From Psychromonas sp. psych-6C06 (lineage in GTDB: Bacteria > Pseudomonadota > Gammaproteobacteria > Enterobacterales > Psychromonadaceae), in NCBI RefSeq assembly GCF_002835465.1, contig NZ_PIZM01000014.1, positions 1 through 58,140 on the forward strand: a stretch of DNA of 58,140 nucleotides, given 5' to 3'. The translations under genes and the position numbers were made by a program. Each line of letters opens with the position of its first letter. The stretch's first letter is position 1. The notes under the pieces were generated by a model, which had not been told where the DNA came from, made no database searches, and was given only the letters and a program-made list of their open reading frames with translations. This document shows, piece after piece, positions 18,698 to 27,663 of this stretch.

Positions 18698-19116
18698 ATG
18701 TTCTACGTAATAGGCTGTAAGCCAATAATTCGTGAAGATGGTGGCGCTGTTTTAACTCTGAATAATGCCTTTAAGCTAGCTGGTCTAAGGTTATGGAAAA
18801 CAGGCTCACCAATAAAAAATGAACGGAAGAGCAATGTACCTAACCCTGTTGAATTAGATTTCGATGCGCATTGCAGTTTTGATGGTTTACCCAGAGAGAT
18901 TGTAGATGTAGGTATCCCTGTTATGTCTAAGCGTTTATGTGACGTTTTGAAAAAATAGGTGTTGATAGTTTGGAGTTATTTCCAGCAAAATTAAAGAATA
19001 ATCAAACTGGTCAAGTGGATTTCAGGAAAAATAGGTGGCGACGAATCTATCACTTAATATTACATGCCTTCTATCTGTACCACTACAGTCAGCTACCGAG
19101 GTTTAATGTACTTTAA
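18698..19116 (+). pseudogene. Imm11/DUF1629-like immunity gene broken by a frameshift
   Basis: ATG at 18698 with a taggag ribosome site; 86 codons to a TAG at 18956. Just before the stop lies a run of six A (18950-18955). Adding one A would continue as LKKIGVDSLELFPAKLKNNQ and run on to a TAA at 19114. The combined sequence (ends CDVLKK + IGVDSLELFPAKL) fits the DUF1629/Imm11 immunity outline, where a conserved GVDN-x-x-FYPV-like segment follows this position. After about residue 105 the similarity fades, so decay or a second lesion is likely. It could also be a sequencing error in the A run. Confidence 0.55.
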
Positions 19117-19709
19117 AATTAGTATATTCCAATTACCTTTCTAAATTATCCTTGCAAGTATTATTTTTATGATACTTAGCAAATCTGCTTGATGATTTAT
19201 GCAGTAAAATAGCTGTTTAAGTAGACAACGAAATAATTATTGGGGTTTCATATCTTTCCTATTTAAATCAGCAGTTCAAGTTGATGTGAATAAAATCATA
19301 GATACAACCTTGAAGACTTTAATAAATGAAATAAGAGTGGCCAACTTTAGTTGTTCACTCTTATTGTGAAGACTAATTTTAGCTAATAAAACTGACCTTA
19401 ATTAACTAAAGATGTTGCACGGATGTATGTGTTTTTAACAAGTCTTATTTGTGCCCACCTCTCATAAATGCCATTTATTTTTACTGTTTAACCTTTACCT
19501 TTAATAATAAACAGATAAAAGATGTATCGAGTTTTTTACCTTAACTCTATAAATTTAAGCGTTTTTTTAGTGTTTTTACGATTTAAGCTTTTCTGGCTAA
19601 GCATTCTTTAGATTATGACAAATTATTCAGAGGCGTAAGTTTCTAAAAAACTTTAACTATAGTGATTAAATATAAGGTCTTATCGACTTCTGTTTTTAAG
19701 GAATGAACT
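19117..19709. other. Long AT-rich intergenic region before the chemoreceptor gene
   Basis: About 590 nt without a convincing gene. It contains the hairpin at 19330-19365 and presumably the mcp promoter near its right end; no consensus promoter can be fixed by eye. Confidence 0.5.
19330..19365 (+). terminator. Hairpin, possible terminator of the decayed region
   Basis: Outer arms aataagagtg / cactcttatt are perfect complements (10 bp), with a second inner pairing caac / gttg. There is no clear T run afterwards (gtgaag), so the terminator role is uncertain. Confidence 0.45.
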
Positions 19710-21668
19710 ATGTATCAAAAGCTAAACCTATCTACACAACTTAACGTCGCGTTTGCCATTATTTTAGTGTTATTGAGTATTGTTTCTATCGTTGCTTACA
19801 AAGGGTTAGATAACGGTTTCAATAACTTTAAGGAGTATCGAGGCCTAGCTCGTGATACTAACTTAGCTGGTCGCCTGCAGGCCAATATGTTAATGGTTCG
19901 TCTTAATGCTTTAAAATACCTAAAACTTCCAACGGAGCAGGTGTTAGACGAATATCACCAGCGCTTTGAAAAAATGGAAAGCTTTCTCGATGAAGCAAAA
20001 GTTGAAATACAAAACCCTGAACGTGCTCAAAATGTGCAAGAGTCAACGAGCTTAGTAAAAGAGTATAAAGATGGATTTGAAGAGGTTGTTAAGCTAATTG
20101 CCTACCGTAATAAAATTGTAGAGAATGAGTTAAATCCTACTGGTAAAAAAATGCGTCAGCTGATCAGTAATTTACGAGAGTACGCTAACGATGCGGGTTT
20201 AGAATCAACGCAATACGCGATAGCTAAAGCTTCTGAGAATGTATTATTAGGGCGACTATATGTGATTAAATACTTAGTGACCAATTCGGAAGAAGATTAT
20301 AAGCGTGCGAAGCTAGAGTTAAAAGATATTCTAATAAATGATAGAAAAAGCTTAGAGGGCCTATTTTATGCCGATGAGCCAAAACAAATATTAAGCCAGT
20401 TTGACAAGTTATATGAGAAATATATAAAAACGATTGATGATGTTCACCGCACCATTGTTGCCCGTAATAGTATTATCAATAATACGCTCAATCGAGTTGG
20501 CCCTATCGTTGCTAACAAAATTGAGGCTGTAAAGTTATCAGTAAAAAGTGATCAAGATAAACTTGGTCCGCAAGCGCAAAATACAGCACAAAGCTCTATC
20601 TCTATTGTTACCTATACAGCACTATTTAGCCTATTCACTGGAATTGTCCTTTCTCTATTTATTACCAAAATGATTAAGAAACCCATTGGTGGGGAGCCTA
20701 AAGAGATTGCTAATATTACACAAAATGTTGCTAACGGAGATTTAACCTATGCATTCACTGACAGTGATAAATCGACGGGTATTTACCTTGCAGTTGCAGA
20801 GATGACCACTAAACTGCGCAAATTAATTGGTAGTATTGTGGAAACTGGCAATGATATCGCAGCCAATGCACAGCAAGCAAAAAGTGTGTCTCAGGAGACC
20901 AGTGAGGCAGCCGGCCTTCAAAAAGAGCGCACAACACAGGTTGCCACTGCAATTCAAGAGATGTCGTATAGCATTCAAACCGTAGTAAAACACGCATCTG
21001 AATCTGCTGAAGCAACGCAAGATGCAAAAAGAAAAGCCGAAGATGGAAAAATGGTGGTAGATGATACTATCCAGTCGATTCAGCATTTAGCAGAGCGTGT
21101 AGAGCAATCGGTTGATGTTATTCAATCCTTAGAAAAAAATTCATCTGAAATTGATTCTGTCGTCGAAGTTATTCAAGCAATTTCCGAGCAAACTAACTTA
21201 CTGGCTTTAAATGCAGCGATTGAAGCTGCACGTGCTGGCGAACAAGGTCGAGGCTTTGCCGTGGTTGCAGATGAGGTTAGGGGGCTTGCTCAACGAACGA
21301 AAGAGTCGACCAGTGAGATTCAAAAAATGATTCAGTTATTGCAATCGGGAACAAGTGAAGCGGTTAAAGTGATGAATGAAAGCCAAGTGGAAGCTCGAGA
21401 TACCGTTGAAAAATCTCAAACAACAGGGGATGCGTTAGACAGTATCTTAGAAACAATCACTCATATCAATGATATGAATACGCAGGTGGCGACAGCCGTT
21501 GAAGAGCAAGCGGTGGTAGCAGAAGAGATTAATAATAATATAACGGCAATCAATGATTCTGCAGAGGTGACTGCAAGTGGGGCAAACCAATCATCCAATG
21601 CAAGCCAGTCTTTAGCTGATTCCGCTAAACATTTACAAGATATCGTTGGCGGATTTAAACTAAAATAA
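19710..21668 (+). CDS. Methyl-accepting chemotaxis protein with a helical periplasmic sensor
   Basis: 652-residue transducer. TM1 is at about residues 11-31 and TM2 at about 296-316 ([18 protein letters not shown]). The 260-residue periplasmic domain between them is all-helical, with an opening like the HBM (helical bimodular) sensor type ([20 protein letters not shown]). Then come a HAMP region and the signalling hairpin with the near-invariant tip [20 protein letters not shown] and [17 protein letters not shown]. It would relay ligand binding to CheA/CheW; the ligand cannot be told. Ribosome site aagga is 7 nt before the ATG. Stands alone between long gaps; no che genes nearby. Confidence 0.92.
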   Translation: MYQKLNLSTQLNVAFAIILVLLSIVSIVAYKGLDNGFNNFKEYRGLARDTNLAGRLQANMLMVRLNALKYLKLPTEQVLDEYHQRFEKMESFLDEAKVEIQNPERAQNVQESTSLVKEYKDGFEEVVKLIAYRNKIVENELNPTGKKMRQLISNLREYANDAGLESTQYAIAKASENVLLGRLYVIKYLVTNSEEDYKRAKLELKDILINDRKSLEGLFYADEPKQILSQFDKLYEKYIKTIDDVHRTIVARNSIINNTLNRVGPIVANKIEAVKLSVKSDQDKLGPQAQNTAQSSISIVTYTALFSLFTGIVLSLFITKMIKKPIGGEPKEIANITQNVANGDLTYAFTDSDKSTGIYLAVAEMTTKLRKLIGSIVETGNDIAANAQQAKSVSQETSEAAGLQKERTTQVATAIQEMSYSIQTVVKHASESAEATQDAKRKAEDGKMVVDDTIQSIQHLAERVEQSVDVIQSLEKNSSEIDSVVEVIQAISEQTNLLALNAAIEAARAGEQGRGFAVVADEVRGLAQRTKESTSEIQKMIQLLQSGTSEAVKVMNESQVEARDTVEKSQTTGDALDSILETITHINDMNTQVATAVEEQAVVAEEINNNITAINDSAEVTASGANQSSNASQSLADSAKHLQDIVGGFKLK

Positions 21669-21693
21669 TCTTTTAATTTAACCAACTCCCTTA

Positions 21694-21732
21694 CCTCATA
21701 AACCATGAATATGATTGTCGTGGTTTATGAGG
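21694..21732 (+). terminator. Hairpin after the chemoreceptor gene, followed by a poly-G run
   Basis: Arms cctcataaaccat (21694-21706) and gtggtttatgagg (21720-21732) pair over 12-13 bp. The stem is followed by a run of G up to 21739 rather than T, then aatttt. Confidence 0.5.
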
Positions 21733-21739
21733 GGGGGGG

Positions 21740-22100
21740 AATTTTACAACATGAGAGGTTGTTTTTACGCGGAAATTATTTGCTAGTTATCACCACTAGT
21801 AAGTCAAAGTAACATCAATAAACCGGCCTTTTCTGTTTATATTTTCTTTAATCGTCCTTAAAACTCTAAACCTACCTAGATAGTGTTATAAATTATTTAG
21901 GGTGATCTGTATTCATTGTAAACCACTAGGTACAAGTTAACTAAGGTTAAATCTATCTCACAGACTTAGTAACATGCAATGCCCAATCATTGTAAATAGC
22001 ACCTCTTTTCATTAGATTCCTCTATAAACTCATGCCAAAAATAAGTACCTTTTTTATAAGGGTTTTATGCAATAAATTGAATTTTCACGGAGGAAAAACT
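21740..22100. other. Intergenic leader of the lectin gene
   Basis: About 360 nt with no gene recognised. The reading frame of the lectin is open back to 22032 but the start at 22101 is far better supported. Confidence 0.4.
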
Positions 22101-22709
22101 ATGTTCAACAAACAGATAAAAAATACGCTATTTGTAGCATCTTCGCTGTTACTTGTGAGCCAGTCGGTGTTCGCTTCACCGATGTACGTAACTTGGGATG
22201 AAGCAAATGGCGGTAATGGGCATCACTATGCACTCACTGAGTTATCATCAGATTGGCTGAACGCTGAGCAACAATCAATCGCGGAAGGCGGCCACTTAGT
22301 GGCAATTAATAGTGCTGCGGAGCAGCAGTTTCTCAACGATACCTTTTTAAGTAGTGGCGACATTTTACCTTTTTGGATCGGCTTAACAGATAAAGATGCA
22401 GAGGGGGATTTCATTTGGTCAAACGGTGATGATGTGACCTTTACTAACTGGAAAGCGGGTGAGCCAAATAACTATCAAAATGAAGATTACGCAGTAATGA
22501 ACTGGGATTTCGCAAGGGGGCAAGGGATTAAGGGGACATGGAATGATGTGCCTCTGCAGGGAACAACGGGTTTTGGTGGCAGCAGTAATGGGCAATATTA
22601 CGGTGTCATTGAGATTAGTAGTGCCAGTGTACCGGCGCCTGCGGGGCTGGCATTAATGTTATTCGCTTTATGTGGTTTGGGTTTCTCGCGTAAATTTAAA
22701 AAGGTATAA
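22101..22709 (+). CDS. Secreted C-type-lectin-domain protein with a PEP-CTERM-like sorting tail
   Basis: 202 residues from the ATG at 22101, which has a strong ggagg ribosome site. Signal peptide to about residue 27 (LFVASSLLLVSQSVFA|SP). Residues 28-175 form a C-type lectin-like domain: EGGHLVAINSAAEQQFL, FWIGLTDKDAEGDFIWSNGD, FTNWKAGEPNN and a final YGVIEIS; the EPN motif is the usual Ca/mannose-type signature. The C-terminus is VPAPAGLALMLFALCGLGFS followed by RKFKK: a VPxPA motif, one hydrophobic helix and basic residues, matching exosortase-processed PEP-CTERM tails. No exosortase gene is in the window. Probable role: surface or matrix carbohydrate binding. Confidence 0.82.
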   Translation: MFNKQIKNTLFVASSLLLVSQSVFASPMYVTWDEANGGNGHHYALTELSSDWLNAEQQSIAEGGHLVAINSAAEQQFLNDTFLSSGDILPFWIGLTDKDAEGDFIWSNGDDVTFTNWKAGEPNNYQNEDYAVMNWDFARGQGIKGTWNDVPLQGTTGFGGSSNGQYYGVIEISSASVPAPAGLALMLFALCGLGFSRKFKKV

Positions 22710-22725
22710 AAGAGAGCGATGTTGG

Positions 22726-22755
22726 CTCCAAATGCACACTCATTTGGAGTTTTTT
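22726..22755 (+). terminator. Rho-independent terminator after the lectin gene
   Basis: Stem ctccaaatg / catttggag (9 bp), loop cacact, followed by six T. An outer gcgat/atcgc pairing extends the structure. Confidence 0.85.
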
Positions 22756-22784
22756 ATCGCTATTACCTTTATGAATACTGTTAT

Positions 22785-23804
22785 TTAGCTATCTGAAACA
22801 GTTGTGATAATACAGCTCAATAATTGTGTTTCAAGTCGCTTATCGAGTTGTTGATTGATAATTTCAATTCGACTTTCTAAGCATTGCTCTAGTGCTATTT
22901 CGGTAAACCTATCTTCTGTCGCGTTATAGCCAAATAAACCTTTATCGGTGATAAACACCGCTTTTACACGTTGCACTTTTAGCTTATTCAAAAAAGTGAA
23001 CAATTGCTGGTGGTTAAACATTATTTTTGCTGAAAAGCGCCAACCAATGCTAACAAAGCCTTCTCCCTTATTCTCTGCTTTAATGTAACCACAGTCAGGA
23101 AAATCCAGCTCAGATGCTAATCGCTTTTCTGTGTTGTGATGGTGATGAGAATGGCTATTACGCACCTCAATGTTGCTCTTTCCGCTGAGCTGTTGAATAT
23201 CGATATTACCTTGCTGAGCATAAATAAGTTGCGCATCGGTTTTACCATGAAGTGTCATGTACTCGTTTAATCTTAATTTGTCTTCATCTTGATATAAATC
23301 GCTTTTATTCGCGACGATGGTATCGGCAATGGCAATCTGCTGGTTAAAAGTCTCATGTTGGGTATAGCGTTGATCTTTTAAATTACGTGCATCCACTAAG
23401 GTTAAGGTTTTTTGTAAGCAAAGCGTGTGTTGATAGTGCTCACTGGTGAGCAGTTGCAGGATCTCTTTAGGGTGCCCTAAACCGGTTGGCTCAATTAATA
23501 GGCGATCTGGTTTTGCTGTTTTTAATAATTGGTTTAATGCAATTTTCATCGGTACGCCAGCAGCGCAGCACATACAGCCTCCCGGTACTTCGCGTATGAA
23601 AACACCTTGTTCAGCGGTTTGTTGCCCTGCAATCAAACTGCCATCAATACCAATTTCTCCAAATTCATTAACTAACACTGCCCAGCGCTCTGTGAGCGGT
23701 TTATTTTTTAGAAACTGTAAAATAGCTGATGTTTTACCAACACCTAAAAAACCAGTGATGATATTCGTTGGTACACTTTGGATAACTTCTTTTTTATTAT
23801 TCAT
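22785..23804 (-). CDS. COG0523 (CobW/ZigA/YeiR-type) metal-chaperone GTPase
   Basis: 339-residue G3E-family GTPase. P-loop GFLGVGKTS (residues 18-26), the metal-site motif GGCMCC (75-80; CxCC), a Walker-B-like DRLLIEPTGLGHP and the guanine-specific NKSD. A His-rich stretch (SHSHHHH) joins the GTPase half to the C-terminal CobW domain, as in zinc-handling members. These enzymes hand Zn to target proteins under zinc starvation. A Zur-type operator lies just upstream, which supports a zinc role rather than cobalt or nitrile-hydratase assembly. Single gene, read leftward. Confidence 0.85.
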   Translation of the reverse strand: MNNKKEVIQSVPTNIITGFLGVGKTSAILQFLKNKPLTERWAVLVNEFGEIGIDGSLIAGQQTAEQGVFIREVPGGCMCCAAGVPMKIALNQLLKTAKPDRLLIEPTGLGHPKEILQLLTSEHYQHTLCLQKTLTLVDARNLKDQRYTQHETFNQQIAIADTIVANKSDLYQDEDKLRLNEYMTLHGKTDAQLIYAQQGNIDIQQLSGKSNIEVRNSHSHHHHNTEKRLASELDFPDCGYIKAENKGEGFVSIGWRFSAKIMFNHQQLFTFLNKLKVQRVKAVFITDKGLFGYNATEDRFTEIALEQCLESRIEIINQQLDKRLETQLLSCIITTVSDS

Positions 23805-23823
23805 CTACTTATCTTTATAGTTA

Positions 23824-23854
23824 AACATTAATGTTATAATGTAACATTAATGTT
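23824..23854. promoter_or_regulatory. Zur-like operator upstream of the COG0523 GTPase
   Basis: Core 23830-23848 reads aatgttataatgtaacatt: perfect 7-nt arms around taatg, close to the enterobacterial Zur consensus built on TGTTATA-N-TATAACA. It is flanked by two copies of the self-complementary aacattaatgtt (23824-23835 and 23843-23854) that overlap the core. Located 26-44 nt before the GTPase ATG. Zur binding is inference. Confidence 0.65.
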
Positions 23855-23950
23855 AGTGCCTGATAAACAATGAACATTGTTTTTTAATCGCCCGCAAATT
23901 AAAGAAGCAAACATCTAGGGGAACTGGATGAGTACTTTACATTTTTTGTT

Positions 23951-24114
23951 TTAATACCAATTCCGCTAATATAGTGATCAAATATTACACAGGAAAAAGT
24001 AGTTAGTTCAAGGCAAAATTGATGTAAATGGTTGTTCCCTTTGCGAAATTTTTAACGCTGAAATAGCTTCTTTTAACCAGTAAGGTTGATCAGTTATTTA
24101 GTGGATTTGGTATA
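23951..24114 (-). repeat. Dispersed MITE-like repeat, full-length copy 3
   Basis: 164 nt, the near-exact reverse complement of the copy at 35233-35396. Ends: taataccaattccgctaat on the left, gtggatttggtata on the right. It separates the COG0523 gene from the GFA gene. Confidence 0.9.
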
Positions 24115-24188
24115 ACCTCTTGATAGGATGAGTGTCTCTTTTACACTAAACTAGATGTTAAAACGTACTTGAAGGGAGAGAAGAAAAG

Positions 24189-24569
24189 ATGATATATAAA
24201 GGAAGTTGCCACTGTGGAGCCATTCAGTTTGAAGTAGAAGCACCTGAAAATATTGACGCTGATTATTGTAATTGCTCGATTTGCAAAAAATCAGGGTTTC
24301 TTCATTTGATTGTCCCATTGAGCAAATTCAAACTGCTTAAAGGTGAAGATGAAATATCTACCTATCGCTTTAACTCAGGTATTGCAGCGCATACGTTTTG
24401 CCGTCATTGTGGCGTAAAACCTTTCTATACCCCGCGCTCTAATCCTGATGGAATAGACGTTAATCTCAATTGCTTAGATACCGTCCCACATTGTATACAA
24501 GTCAGCGATTTTGATGGTCAAAATTGGGAAGCGAACGCCGCGAGTTTAGCGCATAAAAGTAAAGAGTAA
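24189..24569 (+). CDS. GFA/CENP-V-type zinc protein
   Basis: 126 residues, the GFA domain named after glutathione-dependent formaldehyde-activating enzyme. Zinc ligands: SCHCGAIQFE (Cys7, Cys9), YCNCSICKKSG (three Cys) and FCRHCGVKPFY (two Cys), the two-zinc pattern of the fold. Most members have no proven activity, so a formaldehyde role should not be assumed. Ribosome site gggagag is 9-10 nt before the ATG. Single gene; a bidirectional terminator separates it from convergent ettA. Confidence 0.85.
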   Translation: MIYKGSCHCGAIQFEVEAPENIDADYCNCSICKKSGFLHLIVPLSKFKLLKGEDEISTYRFNSGIAAHTFCRHCGVKPFYTPRSNPDGIDVNLNCLDTVPHCIQVSDFDGQNWEANAASLAHKSKE

Positions 24570-24598
24570 GTAGATTGTTTCAATGGCGATTAGTTAAT

Positions 24599-24625
24599 AA
24601 AAAGGTCGCTTAAAGCGACCTTTTT
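24599..24625. terminator. Bidirectional terminator between the GFA gene and ettA
   Basis: Stem aaaggtcgct / agcgaccttt with a short loop; A run on the left and T run on the right, so it can end both convergent transcripts. Confidence 0.85.
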
Positions 24626-24639
24626 CGTATGTTTGTCTT

Positions 24640-26313
24640 TTATGAAATACGTTTGTATTTAATACGATGTGGTTCAGTGGCTGCTGCACCGAAGGTTTTC
24701 TTTAACCATGCTTCGTAATCCGTATAGTTACCTTCATAGAAGTTAACTTGACCTTCATCGCGGTAATCGATGATATGCGTCGCAATACGATCTAAGAACC
24801 AGCGGTCATGTGAGATAACCATTGCACAACCTGCAAAACTAAGTAGCGCATCTTCCAATGCACGGAGTGTCTCAATATCTAAATCATTGGTTGGCTCATC
24901 GAGTAATAATAAATTACCACCTGATTTAAGCAGTTTAGCAAGGTGTAAACGGCCTCGCTCACCCCCAGATAGATTACCAACGATTTTTTGTTGATCTGTA
25001 CCTTTAAAATTAAAGCGTCCTAAATAAGCACGACTTGGAATCTCAACGGTGCCGATTTGAATAATGTCACTGCCACCCGACACTTCCTGGAATACAGATA
25101 CTGAATCGTCCATATGGTCACGGAATTGTTCAACACTGGCCATCTGCACTGTTTCACCGATCTTAATGTCACCAGCGTCAGGCGTTTCAGCACCGCTTAG
25201 CATTTTAAATAGCGTTGATTTACCTGCACCATTGGCACCGATAATGCCCACAATAGCACCTTTGGGAATACTAAAGCTTAAATCGTCAATCAATACACGA
25301 CCATCAAATGATTTCTTCAAGTTTGTAACGTCAATAACTTGATCACCTAAACGCTGACCCGTTGGGATGAATAGTTCATTGGTCTCATTACGTTTTTGGA
25401 AGTCTTGGTTATTAAGTTCTTCAAAGCGAGATAAACGTGCTTTGCTTTTAGATTGACGTCCTTTCGCATTTGAGCGAACCCACTCTAGCTCTTTCTCAAT
25501 TTGACGTTGGCGAGCTTTCTCTTTTGATGCTTCTTGTTTCAAACGCTCATCTTTCTGCTCAAGCCATGAAGAGTAGTTACCTTCCCATGGAATGCCGTAA
25601 CCACGGTCAAGCTCTAAGATCCAACCTGCTACATTATCAAGGAAGTAACGGTCATGGGTAATTGCCACAACGGTGCCTTCATAGTCATGTAAGAAACGCT
25701 CCAGCCATGCAACTGATTCTGCGTCCAAGTGATTGGTTGGCTCATCGAGTAGTAACATATCTGGTTTTTCAAGTAATAAACGACACAATGCAACACGGCG
25801 ACGTTCACCACCTGAAAGGACTTTTACAGGTTGCTCCCAAGCAGGTAAGCGAAGTGCATCGGCCGCACGCTCTAATTGGTTTTCAAGGTTATGACCATCA
25901 TGCGCTTGGATAATATCTTCCAATTGACCCTGACGTTTAGCAAGTGCATCAAAGTCTGCGCCTTCTGCTGCGTAATCTGCATATACTTGATCAAGCTCGG
26001 TAAGTGCATTTTTAACTTCGCTCACCGCTTCTTCAACCACTTCACGCACGGTTTTTTCAAGATCTAAGACGGGCTCCTGCGGTAGGTAACCGATTTTAGT
26101 GCCCGATAATGCTTGCGCCTCACCTTCATATTCTTTATCAACACCTGCCATAATTTTTAATAGCGTTGATTTACCAGCACCATTTAAACCTAATACGCCG
26201 ATTTTCGCGCCGGGGAAAAAACTTAATGAGATATCTTTTAAGATTGTGCGCTTTGGTGGGACCACCTTGCTCACTCGATTCATGGAGAAAATAAATTTAT
26301 CTGGCAATGCCAT
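24640..26313 (-). CDS. ettA: Energy-dependent translational throttle protein EttA (ABC-F ATPase)
   Basis: 557 residues from the ATG at 26313 (MALPDKFIFSMNRVSKVVPP), the usual EttA length (about 555); the frame stays open 22 codons upstream but that part is not conserved. Two ABC cassettes: Walker A GLNGAGKST and GANGAGKST, signatures LSGGERRRVALCR and LSGGERGRLHLAK, Walker B LLLDEPTNHLD and LLLDEPTNDLD. EttA binds the ribosomal E site and gates the first peptide bond according to ADP/ATP. There are no membrane segments, as in all ABC-F proteins. Single gene. Confidence 0.95.
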   Translation of the reverse strand: MALPDKFIFSMNRVSKVVPPKRTILKDISLSFFPGAKIGVLGLNGAGKSTLLKIMAGVDKEYEGEAQALSGTKIGYLPQEPVLDLEKTVREVVEEAVSEVKNALTELDQVYADYAAEGADFDALAKRQGQLEDIIQAHDGHNLENQLERAADALRLPAWEQPVKVLSGGERRRVALCRLLLEKPDMLLLDEPTNHLDAESVAWLERFLHDYEGTVVAITHDRYFLDNVAGWILELDRGYGIPWEGNYSSWLEQKDERLKQEASKEKARQRQIEKELEWVRSNAKGRQSKSKARLSRFEELNNQDFQKRNETNELFIPTGQRLGDQVIDVTNLKKSFDGRVLIDDLSFSIPKGAIVGIIGANGAGKSTLFKMLSGAETPDAGDIKIGETVQMASVEQFRDHMDDSVSVFQEVSGGSDIIQIGTVEIPSRAYLGRFNFKGTDQQKIVGNLSGGERGRLHLAKLLKSGGNLLLLDEPTNDLDIETLRALEDALLSFAGCAMVISHDRWFLDRIATHIIDYRDEGQVNFYEGNYTDYEAWLKKTFGAAATEPHRIKYKRIS

Positions 26314-26543
26314 AGTAGAACCCTTTATTTTTGAAGGAAATGAAACTAAGTGGCATTTTAAGTTAAAGGGGTAGGGCAAGCAAATAGGTTTGAATTAATT
26401 GTGTGGAGTAGCTTGTATTTGATCCTATCTTGCTTCATTCTCGCCGGAATTTGATTACACTATGCAACTTTTTTGATGGCTATCATATATTGAGCACTAA
26501 CTTGAACTGTATCGCTTTGCTTATCCAGAACTGAGATTATTTA

Positions 26544-27167
26544 ATGTCTAAAATTTTTATTATCGGTTTACCCCGTACCGGCACGACCAGTATCAGTGTT
26601 GCCTTGCTCGGTTGCGGTTTTAAAGTGGCTCACACGGCATTTACCAAACAAGCCTTTGTACTGGCTGATGTCATTTCAGATGCGCCCTGTTTTTCTGACT
26701 ATCCGCAGTTAGATGCTCTTTTTCCTGATTCTAAATTTGTTTATTTGCAACGAGACCTGACAAAATGGATCCCTTCGATGCAACGTCTTCTAAGCAAAAT
26801 GGCGCCTCATCTGTTACCTAAAACAGGCCATTTTAGTCCTGTGTTGAAACGCAGTTTTGCGCAAACCTTTGCCACAGAAGACCCTCAACTATTAACAGAG
26901 TCTCATTTGACGGCCTGTTACCTGCGCCACGAACAACAAGTTGAAGCCTATTTTACAGGGCGACAAGATTTGTTGACGATTGATATCAGTGAGAAGAATA
27001 GCTTGCAGGCATTGATGTTATTTCTCGGCCTAACATCGGATAAACAGGCGCAATTTCCACACTTAAATAAAGGTACCCAAGTAGCGAATTGGAAAGCTTA
27101 CAAACACGCTAATAAAATAAATAGCCACAGCGCAGGGCCGGATCATCGTCAGTTTTTTGATTATTAA
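26544..27167 (+). CDS. Sulfotransferase-family protein
   Basis: 207 residues, short for the family. The N-terminal FIIGLPRTGTTSISVAL is the PAPS 5'-phosphosulfate loop (PRTGTTS at residues 10-16), and FVYLQRDLTKWIPSMQRL matches the 3'-phosphate-binding region with the Arg-Asp-x-x-x-W pattern. Such proteins move a sulfo group from PAPS to a sugar, lipid or small-molecule acceptor; the acceptor is unknown. No signal peptide or membrane segment. Single gene, 24 nt before a prepilin remnant. Confidence 0.75.
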   Translation: MSKIFIIGLPRTGTTSISVALLGCGFKVAHTAFTKQAFVLADVISDAPCFSDYPQLDALFPDSKFVYLQRDLTKWIPSMQRLLSKMAPHLLPKTGHFSPVLKRSFAQTFATEDPQLLTESHLTACYLRHEQQVEAYFTGRQDLLTIDISEKNSLQALMLFLGLTSDKQAQFPHLNKGTQVANWKAYKHANKINSHSAGPDHRQFFDY

Positions 27168-27190
27168 TAAGTTAAATTGAATGCATGCTG

Positions 27191-27337
27191 ATGTTCACTG
27201 CAAGAGTGAGGCAGGCGGGTTTTTCATTATTAGAGATCATGAGCGCGTTGGTGATTTCTAATATTGCGCTACTGGGTTTAGCCACGGGACAAATTAAAGG
27301 TCGTTATTGGCTATGCAATATTTGTTCGCTATATTAA
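27191..27337 (+). pseudogene. Type IV prepilin N-terminal fragment (PilV-like)
   Basis: 48 codons from an ATG: leader MFTARVRQAG then FSLLEIMSALVISNIALLGL, a textbook class III prepilin cleavage site (G|F, Glu at +5) and assembly helix, followed by ATGQIKGRYW and an early stop. A real minor pilin would be 120-180 residues, so this is a truncated remnant. There is no good ribosome site and no other pilus gene nearby. Confidence 0.6.
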
Positions 27338-27663
27338 TGGCGTAATTTAATACGGGGAGAATCAAGCGATGCGCTCCCTATCATCAACCCTCTCCGTTCT
27401 CAGTCAATGATGTCCTTGGTGTTCAATACAACAGGGTGATATTTAATATGATGTAAAATTTCCTTCCTATGAGCCTCTATTTCAGCAAACTTCATTTAAA
27501 AATTAATGAAATTATTCATTACCTATGAATATTTCTCATTATTATTGAAAATTTATTCATTTCATTTCCTCTATGCAAGGGGCGAAAGTTTGCGTAAAAT
27601 GAGCTACATCAAAAAAATCATTAAATTTAACTGACTACCAGTTATTTCAATTAGGAGAAACGC
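27338..27663. other. AT-rich leader of glyA
   Basis: About 330 nt upstream of glyA with many attcat/tgaat motifs between 27490 and 27565 (MetR-like TGAA-N-TTCA spacings are possible but not exact) and the PurR-like site at 27580. No gene is seen. Confidence 0.4.
27580..27595. promoter_or_regulatory. PurR-like operator upstream of glyA
   Basis: gggcgaaagtttgcgt matches the PurR palindrome ACGCAAACGTTTGCGT at 12 of 16 positions. glyA is a known PurR target in E. coli because it supplies one-carbon units for purines. Located 68 nt before the ATG. Confidence 0.45.

Noticed and set aside
21720-21760. Canonical terminator after the chemoreceptor gene
   Set aside because: The hairpin is real but is followed by G, not T; kept only as a hairpin with moderate confidence.
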